DNA from: Sinorhizobium terangae
Lineage (GTDB): Bacteria; Pseudomonadota; Alphaproteobacteria; Rhizobiales; Rhizobiaceae
Length of the DNA: 64,000 bases
Assembly: GCF_009601505.1 (NCBI RefSeq)
Contig: NZ_WITC01000121.1
Location: 62,001 to 126,000 of the forward strand
Reading direction: 5' to 3'
The stretch's first letter is position 1, and the number at the start of each line of letters is the position of its first letter. Below are positions 8,243 to 17,537 of the stretch, piece after piece. Under the pieces are notes generated by a model. The model did no database searches. It was given only the letters and a program-made list of their open reading frames with translations, and had not been told where the DNA came from. A program made the translations under genes and the position numbers.

Positions 8243-10516
8243 ATGGTGGACGGAATGGCCCTGCCATTGGGCACAGAGGACAGGGTCGCAACTGTCCAGG
8301 ATCGGCGGGCGTCCTTCGCGCTGCCCGGATTGATGCTCGCCACCGGCGCGCTGATCTGTGCCACCTTGTCGCTGCTCGTTCTTCTCGGCCTGACACCCAT
8401 TCGGCCGGAACGAAACATCGTCATTGCCTGCGCGGGCGTCAACGGCGTCTTCGTTGTCGGTCTGATCTACCTGATCGCGCGAGAAATCCTCAGACTGCTG
8501 CGGGCGCGCAGCAAGGGAAGAGCGGCGGCACGGCTGCATGTGCGCATCGTCGCGCTATTTTCCATCGTCGCGATAACGCCGGCCATTCTGGTCGCAATCT
8601 TTGCCAGCATCACGCTTGATGTCGGGCTCGATCGCTGGTTCTCGCTGCGCACCCAGGCGATTGTGCGCTCGTCGCTGAACGTTGCGCAGGCTTACGTCCT
8701 CGAGAATGCGAGCTACCTGCAAGGCCAGACAGTATCTATGGCCAACGACCTCGAGCGCAACCGGCAGCTTTACAGCCTCGATCGCACCGGCTTCACCGAA
8801 TTGATGACGCGGCAGGCGAGGGGGCGCGGCATGCTTGGTGCCTTCCTGGTGCGCGCTGACGGTAGCGCCATCCTTCAAGCCAATATCTCGACGGAAAAGC
8901 CGCTGCCTGCCATTCCTGCCGATGCGCTCAAAAGCACGGTTTCCGGCCAGCCGACGCTTATTCCTCCCGGCGTGACCAACCTCGTCGGCGCTGTCATTCC
9001 GCTCGACAATATACCGGGAACCTATCTCTACACGGTTCGCAACGTCGATCCCGAAGTGATGCGTTCGATGCGGCTGATGGAGGAGAACACGGCCGAATAC
9101 AAGGCCCTTGAAGCGGGGCGCACCTCGCTTCAGATCGCCTTCGGCGTGCTCTATATCGGCTTTGCCCTCATCGTTCTCTTGGCGGCGATCTGGACGGCGA
9201 TAGCCGTTGCCGACCGTATCGTGCGGCCGATCCGGCAACTGATCGGCGCCGCAGACAGCGTTGCATCCGGCAACCTCGATGTGGTCGTTCCGGTGCGCGC
9301 CGTCGATGGCGACGTGGGCAACCTGTCGCGCACCTTCAACAAGATGGTCACCGAGATCCGCACGCAGCAGCAGCAGATCCTGGTAGCGAAGGACGAAGTG
9401 GACCAGCGCCGCCGCTTCATCGAGGCGGTGCTTTCCGGTGTCACCACGGCGGTTATCGGCGTCGGCAAGGATCGTCGCATCACGATTGCCAATCCTTCGT
9501 CGGAAGAGTTCCTGCGGAAGTCGGCGCCGGGACTGCTGGGCGCAAGCCTGAGCGAGGTCGCGCCGGAGATCGACGCGGTGCTGATCGAGGCGGAAAGCCG
9601 CTATCGCAACGATTACCGCAAGCAGATCAATATTATGCGCGGCGGGACCGAGCGCACGCTGAATGTCCAGGTGACGCGTGAGGAAGGCGACGAGTCGCAT
9701 GGTTCCTACGTCATCACCATCGACGACATCACCGATCTGGTGATTGCGCAGCGGTCTACCGCATGGGCCGACGTGGCCCGCCGCATCGCGCACGAGATCA
9801 AGAATCCGCTGACACCGATCCAGCTTTCGGCCGAACGTCTGCGGCGCCGTTACGGCAAGCAGATCGACCAGCAGGACCGGGCGGTATTCGACCAGTGCAC
9901 GGATACCATCGTGCGCCAGGTGGAGGACATCGGCCGGATGGTCGACGAATTTTCCGCCTTTGCGCGGATGCCGAAGCCGACGAAGGAAAAATCCGATCTG
10001 CGATCGATCCTCAAGGATGCCGTCTTCCTTCGCGAGATGGGCAACAACCACATCACCTTCGTCCGCGACTTCGGCGACGAGCCGCTCGAAGGCCAGTTCG
10101 ACGGCCGCATGCTCGGCCAGGCCTTCGGCAACATCGTCAAAAACGCGGTAGAGGCGATCGAGGCAGTCCCTGCCGGAACGTCGCGGGGGGCGCCGACCAT
10201 CGTCGTCCGCTCCCGCCGCGAAGGCGCTTCCGGCCGCTTCGTTGTCGATGTGATCGACAACGGCAAGGGGCTGCCGACAGAGAACCGGCACAGAATTCTG
10301 GAGCCATACATGACGATGCGCGAAAAGGGCACCGGTCTCGGTCTCGCAATCGTCAAGAAGATCATCGAGGACCATGGCGGACAATTGGAACTGCACGACG
10401 CACCGGTCGATTTCGACGGCGGCGTCGGGGCAATGATCCGCGTGATCCTGCCGCCTGCCGGCGAAACCGGGGGCGAAGGTACTGTAAAGGACAAGGGTAA
10501 TACCAATGGCGGCTGA
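8243..10516 (+). CDS. ntrY: nitrogen/redox sensor kinase NtrY
   Basis: A 757-residue membrane histidine kinase. The N-terminus has hydrophobic segments around residues 25-50, 55-80 and 95-120, then a periplasmic loop and another segment near 300. A HAMP linker, a PAS domain, the H-box [20 protein letters not shown] with His517, an N-box (NIVKNAVEAI) and G-boxes (DNGKGLP, GTGLGLAIVKKI) follow. NtrY partners NtrX in nitrogen metabolism, motility and redox responses in alphaproteobacteria. The ATG at 8243 has GGGGGAAG at 8227-8234; an in-frame ATG at 8201 lies inside the leader hairpin. The end overlaps ntrX by 11 bases. Confidence 0.95.
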   Translation: MVDGMALPLGTEDRVATVQDRRASFALPGLMLATGALICATLSLLVLLGLTPIRPERNIVIACAGVNGVFVVGLIYLIAREILRLLRARSKGRAAARLHVRIVALFSIVAITPAILVAIFASITLDVGLDRWFSLRTQAIVRSSLNVAQAYVLENASYLQGQTVSMANDLERNRQLYSLDRTGFTELMTRQARGRGMLGAFLVRADGSAILQANISTEKPLPAIPADALKSTVSGQPTLIPPGVTNLVGAVIPLDNIPGTYLYTVRNVDPEVMRSMRLMEENTAEYKALEAGRTSLQIAFGVLYIGFALIVLLAAIWTAIAVADRIVRPIRQLIGAADSVASGNLDVVVPVRAVDGDVGNLSRTFNKMVTEIRTQQQQILVAKDEVDQRRRFIEAVLSGVTTAVIGVGKDRRITIANPSSEEFLRKSAPGLLGASLSEVAPEIDAVLIEAESRYRNDYRKQINIMRGGTERTLNVQVTREEGDESHGSYVITIDDITDLVIAQRSTAWADVARRIAHEIKNPLTPIQLSAERLRRRYGKQIDQQDRAVFDQCTDTIVRQVEDIGRMVDEFSAFARMPKPTKEKSDLRSILKDAVFLREMGNNHITFVRDFGDEPLEGQFDGRMLGQAFGNIVKNAVEAIEAVPAGTSRGAPTIVVRSRREGASGRFVVDVIDNGKGLPTENRHRILEPYMTMREKGTGLGLAIVKKIIEDHGGQLELHDAPVDFDGGVGAMIRVILPPAGETGGEGTVKDKGNTNGG

Positions 10517-11870
10517 TATTCTGGTTGTGGACGATGAGGAGGATATCCGGGAGATCGTCTCGGGGATCCTGTCGGACGAAGGTCACGAGACCCGGACGGC
10601 TTTCGACAGCGACAGTGCGCTTGCGGCGATCAACGATCGCGTGCCGCGATTGGTCTTCCTGGACATCTGGATGCAGGGCAGTCGCCTCGACGGACTGGCG
10701 CTGCTCGACGAGATCAAGAGCCGCCATCCCGACCTGCCGGTGGTGATGATTTCCGGTCACGGCAACATCGAAACGGCCGTTTCCGCCATCAAGCGCGGGG
10801 CTTACGATTTCATCGAAAAACCGTTCAAGGCCGACCGGCTGATCCTGATAGCCGAGCGGGCGCTGGAGAATTCCAAACTCAAGCGCGAAGTCTCGGAATT
10901 GAAGAAGAAGTCCGGCGATCCGGTAGAACTCATCGGAACATCCGTCGCCGTGTCGCAGTTGCGGCAGACGATCGAGAAGGTGGCGCCGACCAACAGCCGG
11001 ATCATGATCCAGGGACCTTCGGGTTCCGGCAAGGAACTCGTGGCGCGCATGATCCACCGCAAGTCCACGCGTGCATCCGGACCGTTCGTTGCGCTGAACG
11101 CCGCGGCGATCACCCCGGATCGCATGGAAGTCGCGCTTTTCGGTACGGAAGGCACTCCCGGCCAGCCGCGCCGCACAGGCGCGCTCGAAGAAGCCCATGG
11201 CGGCATTCTTTATCTCGACGAAATCGGCGAGATGCCGCGGGAAACGCAAAACAAGATCCTGCGTGTGCTGGTCGACCAGCAGTTCGAGCGTGTCGGTGGT
11301 TCCAAGCGCGTCAAGGTGGATGTGCGCATCATCTCCTCGACCGCCTACAATCTCGAGAACATGATTTCCGAGGGGCTTTTCCGCGAGGACCTGTTTCACC
11401 GGCTGGCGGTGATTCCGGTACGCGTTCCGGCCCTTGCCGAACGACGCGAGGACATTCCATTCCTTGTGGATATGTTCATGCGCCAGGTGAGCGAGCAGGC
11501 CGGCATCCGCCCGCGCAAGATCGGCGAGGACGCGCTCGCCGTTCTTCAGGCGCATGATTGGCCGGGCAATATCCGCCAGTTGCGCAACAATATTGAGCGC
11601 CTGATGATCCTCGCCCGCAGCGATGGGCCAGATACGCCGATCACCGCCGACATGCTGCCGACCGAGGTCGGGGACACCCTGCCCAAGATTTCCGCACAGG
11701 GTGACCAGCACATCATGACCTTGCCGTTGCGCGAGGCCCGTGAAATGTTCGAGCGCGATTATCTGATCGCTCAGATCAACCGATTCGGCGGAAACATCTC
11801 GCGCACGGCGGAGTTCGTCGGAATGGAACGTTCCGCGCTTCATCGCAAGCTGAAGTCGCTGGGCGTCTGA
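10506..11870 (+). CDS. ntrX: response regulator NtrX
   Basis: A 454-residue protein built like NtrC: receiver with Asp53 (FLDIWMQGS) and Lys105 (EKPF), AAA+ domain with Walker A GPSGSGKE (170-177) and Walker B LYLDEIGE (235-242), and a C-terminal Fis-like helix-turn-helix (GGNISRTAEFVGMERSALHRKLKSLGV). The GAFTGA loop that contacts sigma-54 is missing: the equivalent stretch reads GTPGQPRRTG (residues 216-225). This is a known trait of alphaproteobacterial NtrX and implies control of sigma-70-type promoters by direct binding instead of sigma-54 activation. It overlaps ntrY by 11 bases. Confidence 0.95.
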   Translation: MAADILVVDDEEDIREIVSGILSDEGHETRTAFDSDSALAAINDRVPRLVFLDIWMQGSRLDGLALLDEIKSRHPDLPVVMISGHGNIETAVSAIKRGAYDFIEKPFKADRLILIAERALENSKLKREVSELKKKSGDPVELIGTSVAVSQLRQTIEKVAPTNSRIMIQGPSGSGKELVARMIHRKSTRASGPFVALNAAAITPDRMEVALFGTEGTPGQPRRTGALEEAHGGILYLDEIGEMPRETQNKILRVLVDQQFERVGGSKRVKVDVRIISSTAYNLENMISEGLFREDLFHRLAVIPVRVPALAERREDIPFLVDMFMRQVSEQAGIRPRKIGEDALAVLQAHDWPGNIRQLRNNIERLMILARSDGPDTPITADMLPTEVGDTLPKISAQGDQHIMTLPLREAREMFERDYLIAQINRFGGNISRTAEFVGMERSALHRKLKSLGV

Positions 11871-11927
11871 TCCGGGGGCGGCTCGCGGCGTGTTTGCCGC
11901 TGTAGCTTGTGGAATGAAGGAACGGCG

Positions 11928-13304
11928 ATGAAAGTGGTCATATGCGGCGCTGGACAGGTCGGCTACGGGATTGCCGAGCGCCTGTCACAGGAAAACAACG
12001 ACGTCTCGGTGATCGATACGTCCGCCGCGCTGATCGCCCATATCACTGAAACGCTGGATGTGCGCGGCTATGTCGGCCACGGCGCGCATCCGGATGTGTT
12101 GGCGAGAGCCGGTGCCGACCAGGCTGACATGATCATCGCTGTCACATTGTACGACGAGGTCAATATCGTGGCCTGCGAGGTAGCGCATGCGATCTTCAAT
12201 GTGCCGACCAAGGTCGCCCGCATTCGCGCACAGAACTATCTCGCACCGGAATATTCGGACCTCTTTTCCCGGGAGAATGTCCCGATCGACGTGACGATTT
12301 CGCCGGAAATCGAAGTGGGCCGTCTTGTTCTTCGGCGTATTTCCTTCCCGGGTGCCACCGATGTGGTCCGCTTCGCCGAGGATCGCATCGCCATGATCGC
12401 GATCGAGTGCATGGAAGACTGCCCCGTTGTGGACACTCCACTACAGCAGTTAAGCGAGCTTTTTCCGGATCTTCTGGCCACCGTTACGGGTATCTTCCGA
12501 AACGGAAAACTGATCGTTCCGCATTCCTCCGATCAATTGCAGACGGGCGATCTCGCCTACGTCGTTTGCGACCGGGACCATGTCCGCCGCACGCTGGGGC
12601 TTTTCGGACACGAAGAGCAGGAGGCGCGGCGGATCATCATCATGGGCGGCGGCAATATCGGCTATTTCGTCGCGCGCATGATCGAGGAGCAGCAGCCCCG
12701 GATGCGTGTCAAGCTCATCGAGAATGATCGCGACCGGGCCGTGCAGCTGGCCGACAAGCTGAACAACACCGTCGTCCTGCATGGCTCGGCCATGGACCAG
12801 AGGATCCTGATGCAGGCGGACGTTCAGGATGCCGATCTCGTGGTCGCCCTCACCAATAACGATCAGATCAACATTCTCGGCAGCATGATGGGCAAGCGGC
12901 TGGGCGCGAAGTCGACGCTGGTGCTGATCAACGAGCCGGCTTACCAGGATTTCGCCGGCACGGCCGGTGTCGATGCGCATATCAACCCGCGAGCCGTCAC
13001 CATCTCCCGCGTCCTGCAGCATGTCAGGAAAGGCCGCATCCGATCGGTCTACGCGGTGCAGAGTGGCCAGGCAGAAGTGATCGAGGCCGAAGCACTCGAG
13101 ACCTCGCCGATGGTCGGCAAGGCCCTGCGCGAGCTCGAATTGCCGGAGGGGATCCGCATTGGAGCGCTCTATCGCGACAGGACTTTCATTCGGCCTGACG
13201 GCAATACGAGGATAAAGGCGAAGGATCGCGTCGTGCTTTTTGCAGCCGCCGACGCGGTGCGTCATGTCGAACAGCTTTTCCGAGTCAGCATCCAATATTT
13301 CTGA
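11928..13304 (+). CDS. trkA: Trk potassium uptake regulatory protein TrkA
   Basis: A 458-residue peripheral subunit that binds NAD(H) and gates the TrkH/TrkG potassium channel. There are two RCK halves, each with a Rossmann nucleotide fold (VVICGAGQVGYGIAERL at the start; IIIMGGGNIGYFVARMI near residue 240) and each followed by a TrkA-C ligand-binding domain. The ATG at 11928 follows GAAGGAACGGCG and gives the standard length; a GC-rich hairpin and a short repeat-like piece fill the 57 bases after ntrX. The channel subunit gene is not in the window. Location after ntrYX is conserved in rhizobia as I recall. Confidence 0.95.
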   Translation: MKVVICGAGQVGYGIAERLSQENNDVSVIDTSAALIAHITETLDVRGYVGHGAHPDVLARAGADQADMIIAVTLYDEVNIVACEVAHAIFNVPTKVARIRAQNYLAPEYSDLFSRENVPIDVTISPEIEVGRLVLRRISFPGATDVVRFAEDRIAMIAIECMEDCPVVDTPLQQLSELFPDLLATVTGIFRNGKLIVPHSSDQLQTGDLAYVVCDRDHVRRTLGLFGHEEQEARRIIIMGGGNIGYFVARMIEEQQPRMRVKLIENDRDRAVQLADKLNNTVVLHGSAMDQRILMQADVQDADLVVALTNNDQINILGSMMGKRLGAKSTLVLINEPAYQDFAGTAGVDAHINPRAVTISRVLQHVRKGRIRSVYAVQSGQAEVIEAEALETSPMVGKALRELELPEGIRIGALYRDRTFIRPDGNTRIKAKDRVVLFAAADAVRHVEQLFRVSIQYF

Positions 13305-13317
13305 GGTCTCGCCCCAA

Positions 13318-14181
13318 ATGCCGCGAATTGCTTATGTCAACGGCGCCTACGTGCCGCATTCCGAAGCCGCCATTCACGTCGAAGATCGCGGCTACCAGTT
13401 CGCGGACGGAGTCTACGAGGTTTGCGAGATCCGTCACGGCTTCATCGTGGACCTCAGTCGGCATTTGGATCGCCTGGACCGATCGCTCAGGGAATTGCGG
13501 ATCGCCTGGCCGATGAGCCGAGCGGCGCTGATCCACGTCATTCGCGAGGTATCGCGCAGGAACCGGGTGCGCAACGGGCTTTTCTATCTGCAAGTGACGC
13601 GGGGCGTGGCACGGCGCGATCATGTCTTCCCGGCAAACGACACACCACCATCACTCGTCGTCACGGCCAAGCGGACGGATGCCACCGCAATCGCGAAGAA
13701 GAATGCGGACGGGATCGAGGCGATCACGGTGCCGGAAAATCGTTGGGATCGGGTCGACATCAAGTCAGTCGGCCTTCTGCCGAACGTGCTTGCGCGCCAG
13801 AAGGCGAAGGAACTCGGAGCTCAGGAGGCAATTTTCGTCGATACCGACGGCCTCGTCAAAGAGGGAGCGGCGACCAATGTCTGGATCGTTGATGGCGACG
13901 GAACCCTGCGCACGCGTCCGGCGGAGCACGGCATCCTGCGCGGCATAACGCGCACGACGCTGATGGACGTGGCGAAGGCGCTTGGCCTGAAGATCGAGGA
14001 AAAGGCGTTTTCGGTGGAGGAGATGTACGCTGCGCGCGAAGTCTTCGTTACTGCCGCGACGAGCATCTGTTTTCCGGTCGTTTCCGTCGACGGCAAGACG
14101 ATCAGCAATGGTCATCCGGGAAGCATAGCACAGAATATTCGCGAGGCCTTTTTCGACATTGCGGAAAAGACATTGATTTGA
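13318..14181 (+). CDS. dat: D-amino-acid aminotransferase (class IV PLP)
   Basis: A 287-residue class-IV aminotransferase, the fold shared by D-alanine transaminase, branched-chain aminotransferase and ADC lyase. The N-terminus ends in VEDRGYQFADGVYEV, typical of D-amino-acid transaminases. The likely PLP lysine is in WDRVDIKSVGLLPNVLARQKAKE, and EGAATNVWIVDGDGTLRTRP is the phosphate and substrate region. It converts D-alanine and 2-oxoglutarate to pyruvate and D-glutamate in related enzymes. The ATG at 13318 gives the usual length; an alternative ATG at 13264 overlaps trkA by 41 bases. Confidence 0.86.
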   Translation: MPRIAYVNGAYVPHSEAAIHVEDRGYQFADGVYEVCEIRHGFIVDLSRHLDRLDRSLRELRIAWPMSRAALIHVIREVSRRNRVRNGLFYLQVTRGVARRDHVFPANDTPPSLVVTAKRTDATAIAKKNADGIEAITVPENRWDRVDIKSVGLLPNVLARQKAKELGAQEAIFVDTDGLVKEGAATNVWIVDGDGTLRTRPAEHGILRGITRTTLMDVAKALGLKIEEKAFSVEEMYAAREVFVTAATSICFPVVSVDGKTISNGHPGSIAQNIREAFFDIAEKTLI

Positions 14182-14189
14182 TACCAAAC

Positions 14190-14217
14190 TTGATGGGGTG
14201 TCGGGGACGGATACTGT
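14190..14217 (+). promoter_or_regulatory. Candidate sigma-70 promoter of hfq
   Basis: TTGATG (14190-14195), a 16-base spacer and TACTGT (14212-14217) lie about 75 bases before the hfq start, in the 111-base gap after dat. Pattern match only. Confidence 0.4.
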
Positions 14218-14292
14218 GACGCCTCAAAACGCAGAATCTGACAAAAATGCACCGGCGCCAAAAAGGCCGGCAAATAAGAAAGAAGCGGCGCG

Positions 14293-14535
14293 ATGGCGGA
14301 ACGTTCTCAAAACTTGCAGGATCTCTTTCTCAATACGGTCCGCAAGCAAAAGATTTCATTGACCATTTTCCTGATCAATGGCGTCAAATTGACAGGCGTG
14401 GTCACATCTTTTGACAATTTCTGTGTATTGCTGCGCCGTGACGGCCATTCTCAGCTCGTCTACAAGCACGCCATCTCGACAATCATGCCGGGTCAGCCGC
14501 TGCAGATGTTCGAGAACGAGGAAGCCGCATCCTGA
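14293..14535 (+). CDS. hfq: RNA chaperone Hfq
   Basis: An 80-residue Sm-like protein that forms a hexamer and pairs small RNAs with target mRNAs. It contains the complete Sm1 region ([28 protein letters not shown]) and the Sm2 motif [10 protein letters not shown]; the N-terminal QNLQDLFLN carries the distinctive glutamine of the proximal RNA-binding site. The short C-terminus (NEEAAS) is typical of alphaproteobacteria, which lack the long E. coli tail. It lies 6 bases upstream of hflX, the same pair order as in E. coli. In rhizobia Hfq influences nitrogen fixation and nutrient uptake genes. Confidence 0.98.
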
Positions 14536-14541
14536 CGGAAC

Positions 14542-15939
14542 GTGAGCAACATTACCAAGCGTGATTCAAAATCGTCGTCGATCATCCCGGAGCTGGAACG
14601 GCTCCGCGATGACATGCGCGCGGTCGTCGTCGTTCCCGTTCTGAAGAAGACGGGAAAGGCATCGGCCGAGATTGTCTCTGCGCCGGTGACGCGCTCCGAC
14701 GAAAGTCGCCTGGAAGAGGCAATGGGCCTCGCCCTTGCCATTGATCTCGACGTGGTGCACGGAATGATCGTTCCGGTTGCCCAGCCGAAGCCGGGAACCT
14801 TGCTCGGCAGCGGCAAGATCGAGGAGATCGGCCATGTCCTGGACGAGAAGGATGCCGGGCTGGTAATCATCGATCACCCGCTGACGCCAGTCCAGCAGCG
14901 CAACCTCGAGAAGGAATGGAACGCCAAGGTCATCGACCGGACGGGCCTCATTCTGGAAATCTTCGGGCGGCGCGCCTCCACCAAAGAAGGTACGCTTCAG
15001 GTCGATCTCGCGCATCTCAACTATCAGAAGGGCCGGCTGGTCAGAAGTTGGACCCACCTTGAACGCCAGCGCGGCGGCGCGGGGTTCATGGGCGGCCCCG
15101 GTGAAACCCAGATCGAAGCCGACCGTCGGTTGCTGCAGGAAAAGATCGTTCGACTGGAGCGTGAACTGGAGCAGGTGCGCCGCACCCGTCAGCTTCATCG
15201 CTCGAAGCGCAAGAAGGTGCCGCACCCGATCGTGGCACTGGTCGGTTATACGAACGCCGGCAAATCGACGCTCTTCAACCGGATGACCGGTGCGGGCGTG
15301 CTGGCCGAGGACATGCTTTTCGCGACGCTCGATCCGACGCTCAGGCGTCTGAAGTTGCCGCATGGGCGCATGGTCATTCTATCCGACACGGTCGGTTTCA
15401 TCTCCGATCTGCCGACGCACCTTGTCGCAGCCTTCCGGGCGACGCTTGAAGAAGTGCTCGAAGCGGACCTGATTCTGCACGTGCGCGACCTATCCGATGC
15501 AGACAACCAGGCACAGGCGAGCGATGTGCTGCGCATCCTTGCCGACCTCGGCATCGACGAGAAGGAAGGCGCCGAGCGCATCGTCGAGGTCTGGAACAAG
15601 ATCGACAAGCTCGAACCGGAGATGCGCGAAGTGCTCGTGAAAAAGGCAGCAAGCACGCCGAACACGGTCGCCGTCTCTGCGGTCACCGGCGAGGGCGTCG
15701 ATCACCTGCTCGCCGAGATCGGCCGCCGTCTTTCGGGCGTCCTGACAGAGTGCACGGTCGTGCTCGGTCTCGACCAGTTGCAGCTACTGCCTTGGGTCTA
15801 TGAGCATTCGATCGTCGATGGCCGAGAGGACCTTGAAGACGGAAGGGTCAGCCTCGACTTAAGGCTGACGGAGGGTGAGGCCGCGGAGCTTGAACGGCGG
15901 CTCGGCAACGGACCGAAACCGGTCGAAGAGGACTGGTGA
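14542..15939 (+). CDS. hflX: GTPase HflX
   Basis: A 465-residue ribosome-associated GTPase that rescues or splits stalled ribosomes. The N-terminal HflX domain includes GLILEIFGRRASTKEGTLQVDLAHLNYQKGRL and GFMGGPGETQIEADRR, which is invariant in the family. The G domain has GYTNAGKST (G1), DTVGFI (G3) and NKID (G4). The start is a GTG at 14542, 6 bases after the hfq stop. An N-terminal extension of about 35 residues precedes the conserved core. It ends 24 bases before the convergent mazG. Confidence 0.95.
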   Translation: MSNITKRDSKSSSIIPELERLRDDMRAVVVVPVLKKTGKASAEIVSAPVTRSDESRLEEAMGLALAIDLDVVHGMIVPVAQPKPGTLLGSGKIEEIGHVLDEKDAGLVIIDHPLTPVQQRNLEKEWNAKVIDRTGLILEIFGRRASTKEGTLQVDLAHLNYQKGRLVRSWTHLERQRGGAGFMGGPGETQIEADRRLLQEKIVRLERELEQVRRTRQLHRSKRKKVPHPIVALVGYTNAGKSTLFNRMTGAGVLAEDMLFATLDPTLRRLKLPHGRMVILSDTVGFISDLPTHLVAAFRATLEEVLEADLILHVRDLSDADNQAQASDVLRILADLGIDEKEGAERIVEVWNKIDKLEPEMREVLVKKAASTPNTVAVSAVTGEGVDHLLAEIGRRLSGVLTECTVVLGLDQLQLLPWVYEHSIVDGREDLEDGRVSLDLRLTEGEAAELERRLGNGPKPVEEDW

Positions 15940-15963
15940 CCGGTCTAACGTAGCGGCATGCCG

Positions 15964-16797
15964 TCACGTCAGTTGGCGCTCGATCGCCTTTGCCGCCTGC
16001 CACAGCTCTTCCATGCGCTCCAGAGAAGCGGCATCAAGCGTCTCTCCGCCGGCTTCCAGTTCCTGTTCGATGTGGCCAAAGCGGCGGCGGAACTTGGTAT
16101 TGGTGCCGCGGAGCGCCATTTCCGGATCGGTGCCGACGTGGCGGCCGATATTGACGACGGCGAAGATCAGGTCACCGAGTTCATCGGCCACCTTTCGCTG
16201 GTCTCCATCCTTCAAAGCCTGCCGCAATTCAGTGATCTCCTCCTCGATCTTGTCGAGGATGGGCTCGGGCTTCGACCAGTCGAAGCCGACCTTTGCCGCG
16301 CGTTCCTGCAGCTTCAGCGCTTCGACCAGCGCCGGGAAGCTGCGTTGCACGGAGCCGAGGTGGCCGGCATCGGCGTCCTGCGGCAGGCCTAGTCGCATCC
16401 GGCGCTGCCGCCGGTCCGCCTTTTCCGCTCGCTTGATCTCATCCCATTGCAGCCTGACCGCCTCGGGTGTTTCGGCGTCGGAGCGGGCGAAGACATGCGG
16501 ATGGCGACGGATCATCTTGCGGGTCACGGCTTCGACGACATCGCCGAAGGAGAATTCACCGGCTTCTTCCGCCATGCGGGCGTGAAAGACCACCTGCAGG
16601 AGAAGGTCGCCGAGTTCATCGCAGAGATCGTCCATGTCGTGGCGCTCGATCGCGTCGGCGACCTCATAGGCTTCTTCGATCGTGTAGGGCTTGATCGTCT
16701 CGAAGGTCTGGACGATGTCCCAAGGGCAGCCTGTGTCCGGCTGGCGGAGCGCCGCCATGATGTCGAGCAGGCGTTGAATGTCGCGAGAAGGTTCCAT
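15964..16797 (-). CDS. mazG: nucleoside triphosphate pyrophosphohydrolase MazG
   Basis: A 277-residue all-alpha NTP pyrophosphohydrolase with two tandem MazG domains. The first carries EEAYEVADAI and DELGDLLLQVVFHARM (residues about 40-75); the second carries EEEITEL and DELGDLIFAVVNIGRH (about 185-220). These Glu/Asp residues bind the Mg ions. MazG cleaves NTPs and dNTPs to monophosphates, removing non-canonical nucleotides, and in E. coli can lower ppGpp. It begins 3 bases after the stop of the upstream deaminase gene, so both nucleotide-handling genes are likely one transcript. Confidence 0.95.
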   Translation of the reverse strand: MEPSRDIQRLLDIMAALRQPDTGCPWDIVQTFETIKPYTIEEAYEVADAIERHDMDDLCDELGDLLLQVVFHARMAEEAGEFSFGDVVEAVTRKMIRRHPHVFARSDAETPEAVRLQWDEIKRAEKADRRQRRMRLGLPQDADAGHLGSVQRSFPALVEALKLQERAAKVGFDWSKPEPILDKIEEEITELRQALKDGDQRKVADELGDLIFAVVNIGRHVGTDPEMALRGTNTKFRRRFGHIEQELEAGGETLDAASLERMEELWQAAKAIERQLT

Positions 16798-16800
16798 GGC

Positions 16801-17388
16801 TCAGTTCAGCGGTATGGCGTTCTGGTCCTTGCCGGCCTGATAGTGCTCAGACAGGCGGCGATAACGCTCGCGGATGCGCGCGTCCTGCGCGGCGAGCCTT
16901 TCCTTTGTCTGGTGGTCGGCGTCGCCCGTCAGTGCCGCAATCGACGCAGATTTCCAGAAGGCGTTTTCCTGTGCATAGCCGCCCGGGTCCAGCCGGAAGA
17001 CTTCCTTCAGGATCTTCAGGTCGTGAGGGATCGAGAAGCTGTCGCGCGAGTCCTCGTGGCTAAAGAAGTAGTAGAAATTGTCGAACCCCGCCCAGGTGAT
17101 CGCGGAAAGGCACATGGAGCAGGGCTCGTGGGTCGAGAGGAAGATCAGATCCCGCGTATCAGGCTTGTCGGCCATCTCGTAAAAGCGCTTCAGCGTATGG
17201 ACCTCGCCGTGCCACAGCGGATTTTCGGTCTCATTGTTGGTCTCCGCAAGCACCAGCGAAAGATCGGACTTGCGCAGGATTGCCGCGCCGAACACCTTAT
17301 TGCCGGCAGCAACACCCTTTTCGGTCAGCGGAAGGATGTCTTTCTCGATTACCGTCAAGAGGCGTTCGGCCAAATCCGATTGTCTCAT
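16801..17388 (-). CDS. CMP/dCMP-type zinc deaminase, substrate unknown
   Basis: A 195-residue member of the cytidine/deoxycytidylate deaminase superfamily. The zinc site is formed by WHGEVHTLKRF (His plus catalytic Glu; the usual HAE is HGE here) and STHEPCSMCLSAI (PCxxC). The C-terminal third, with FSIPHDLKILKEVFRLDPGGYAQEN, is a family-specific extension; relatives are annotated only as nucleoside deaminase. The ATG at 17388 (MRQSDL) is chosen because upstream in-frame codons are basic and unlike a protein start. The gene heads a two-gene unit with mazG and is divergent from cysG. Confidence 0.82.
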   Translation of the reverse strand: MRQSDLAERLLTVIEKDILPLTEKGVAAGNKVFGAAILRKSDLSLVLAETNNETENPLWHGEVHTLKRFYEMADKPDTRDLIFLSTHEPCSMCLSAITWAGFDNFYYFFSHEDSRDSFSIPHDLKILKEVFRLDPGGYAQENAFWKSASIAALTGDADHQTKERLAAQDARIRERYRRLSEHYQAGKDQNAIPLN

Positions 17389-17537
17389 CTTCTGTGCTCT
17401 CTGCGAATATCGGCGGCATTTAACGGAGGTCGGCCCGCCAGCGCAATGGCCAAGCCGGGCGTGGCGCCGGTGTGTCACCGGAGATATTTACTCAAAATGG
17501 CTGACTGTCGAGCAAAACAATACGTGGCCGGAAAAGC

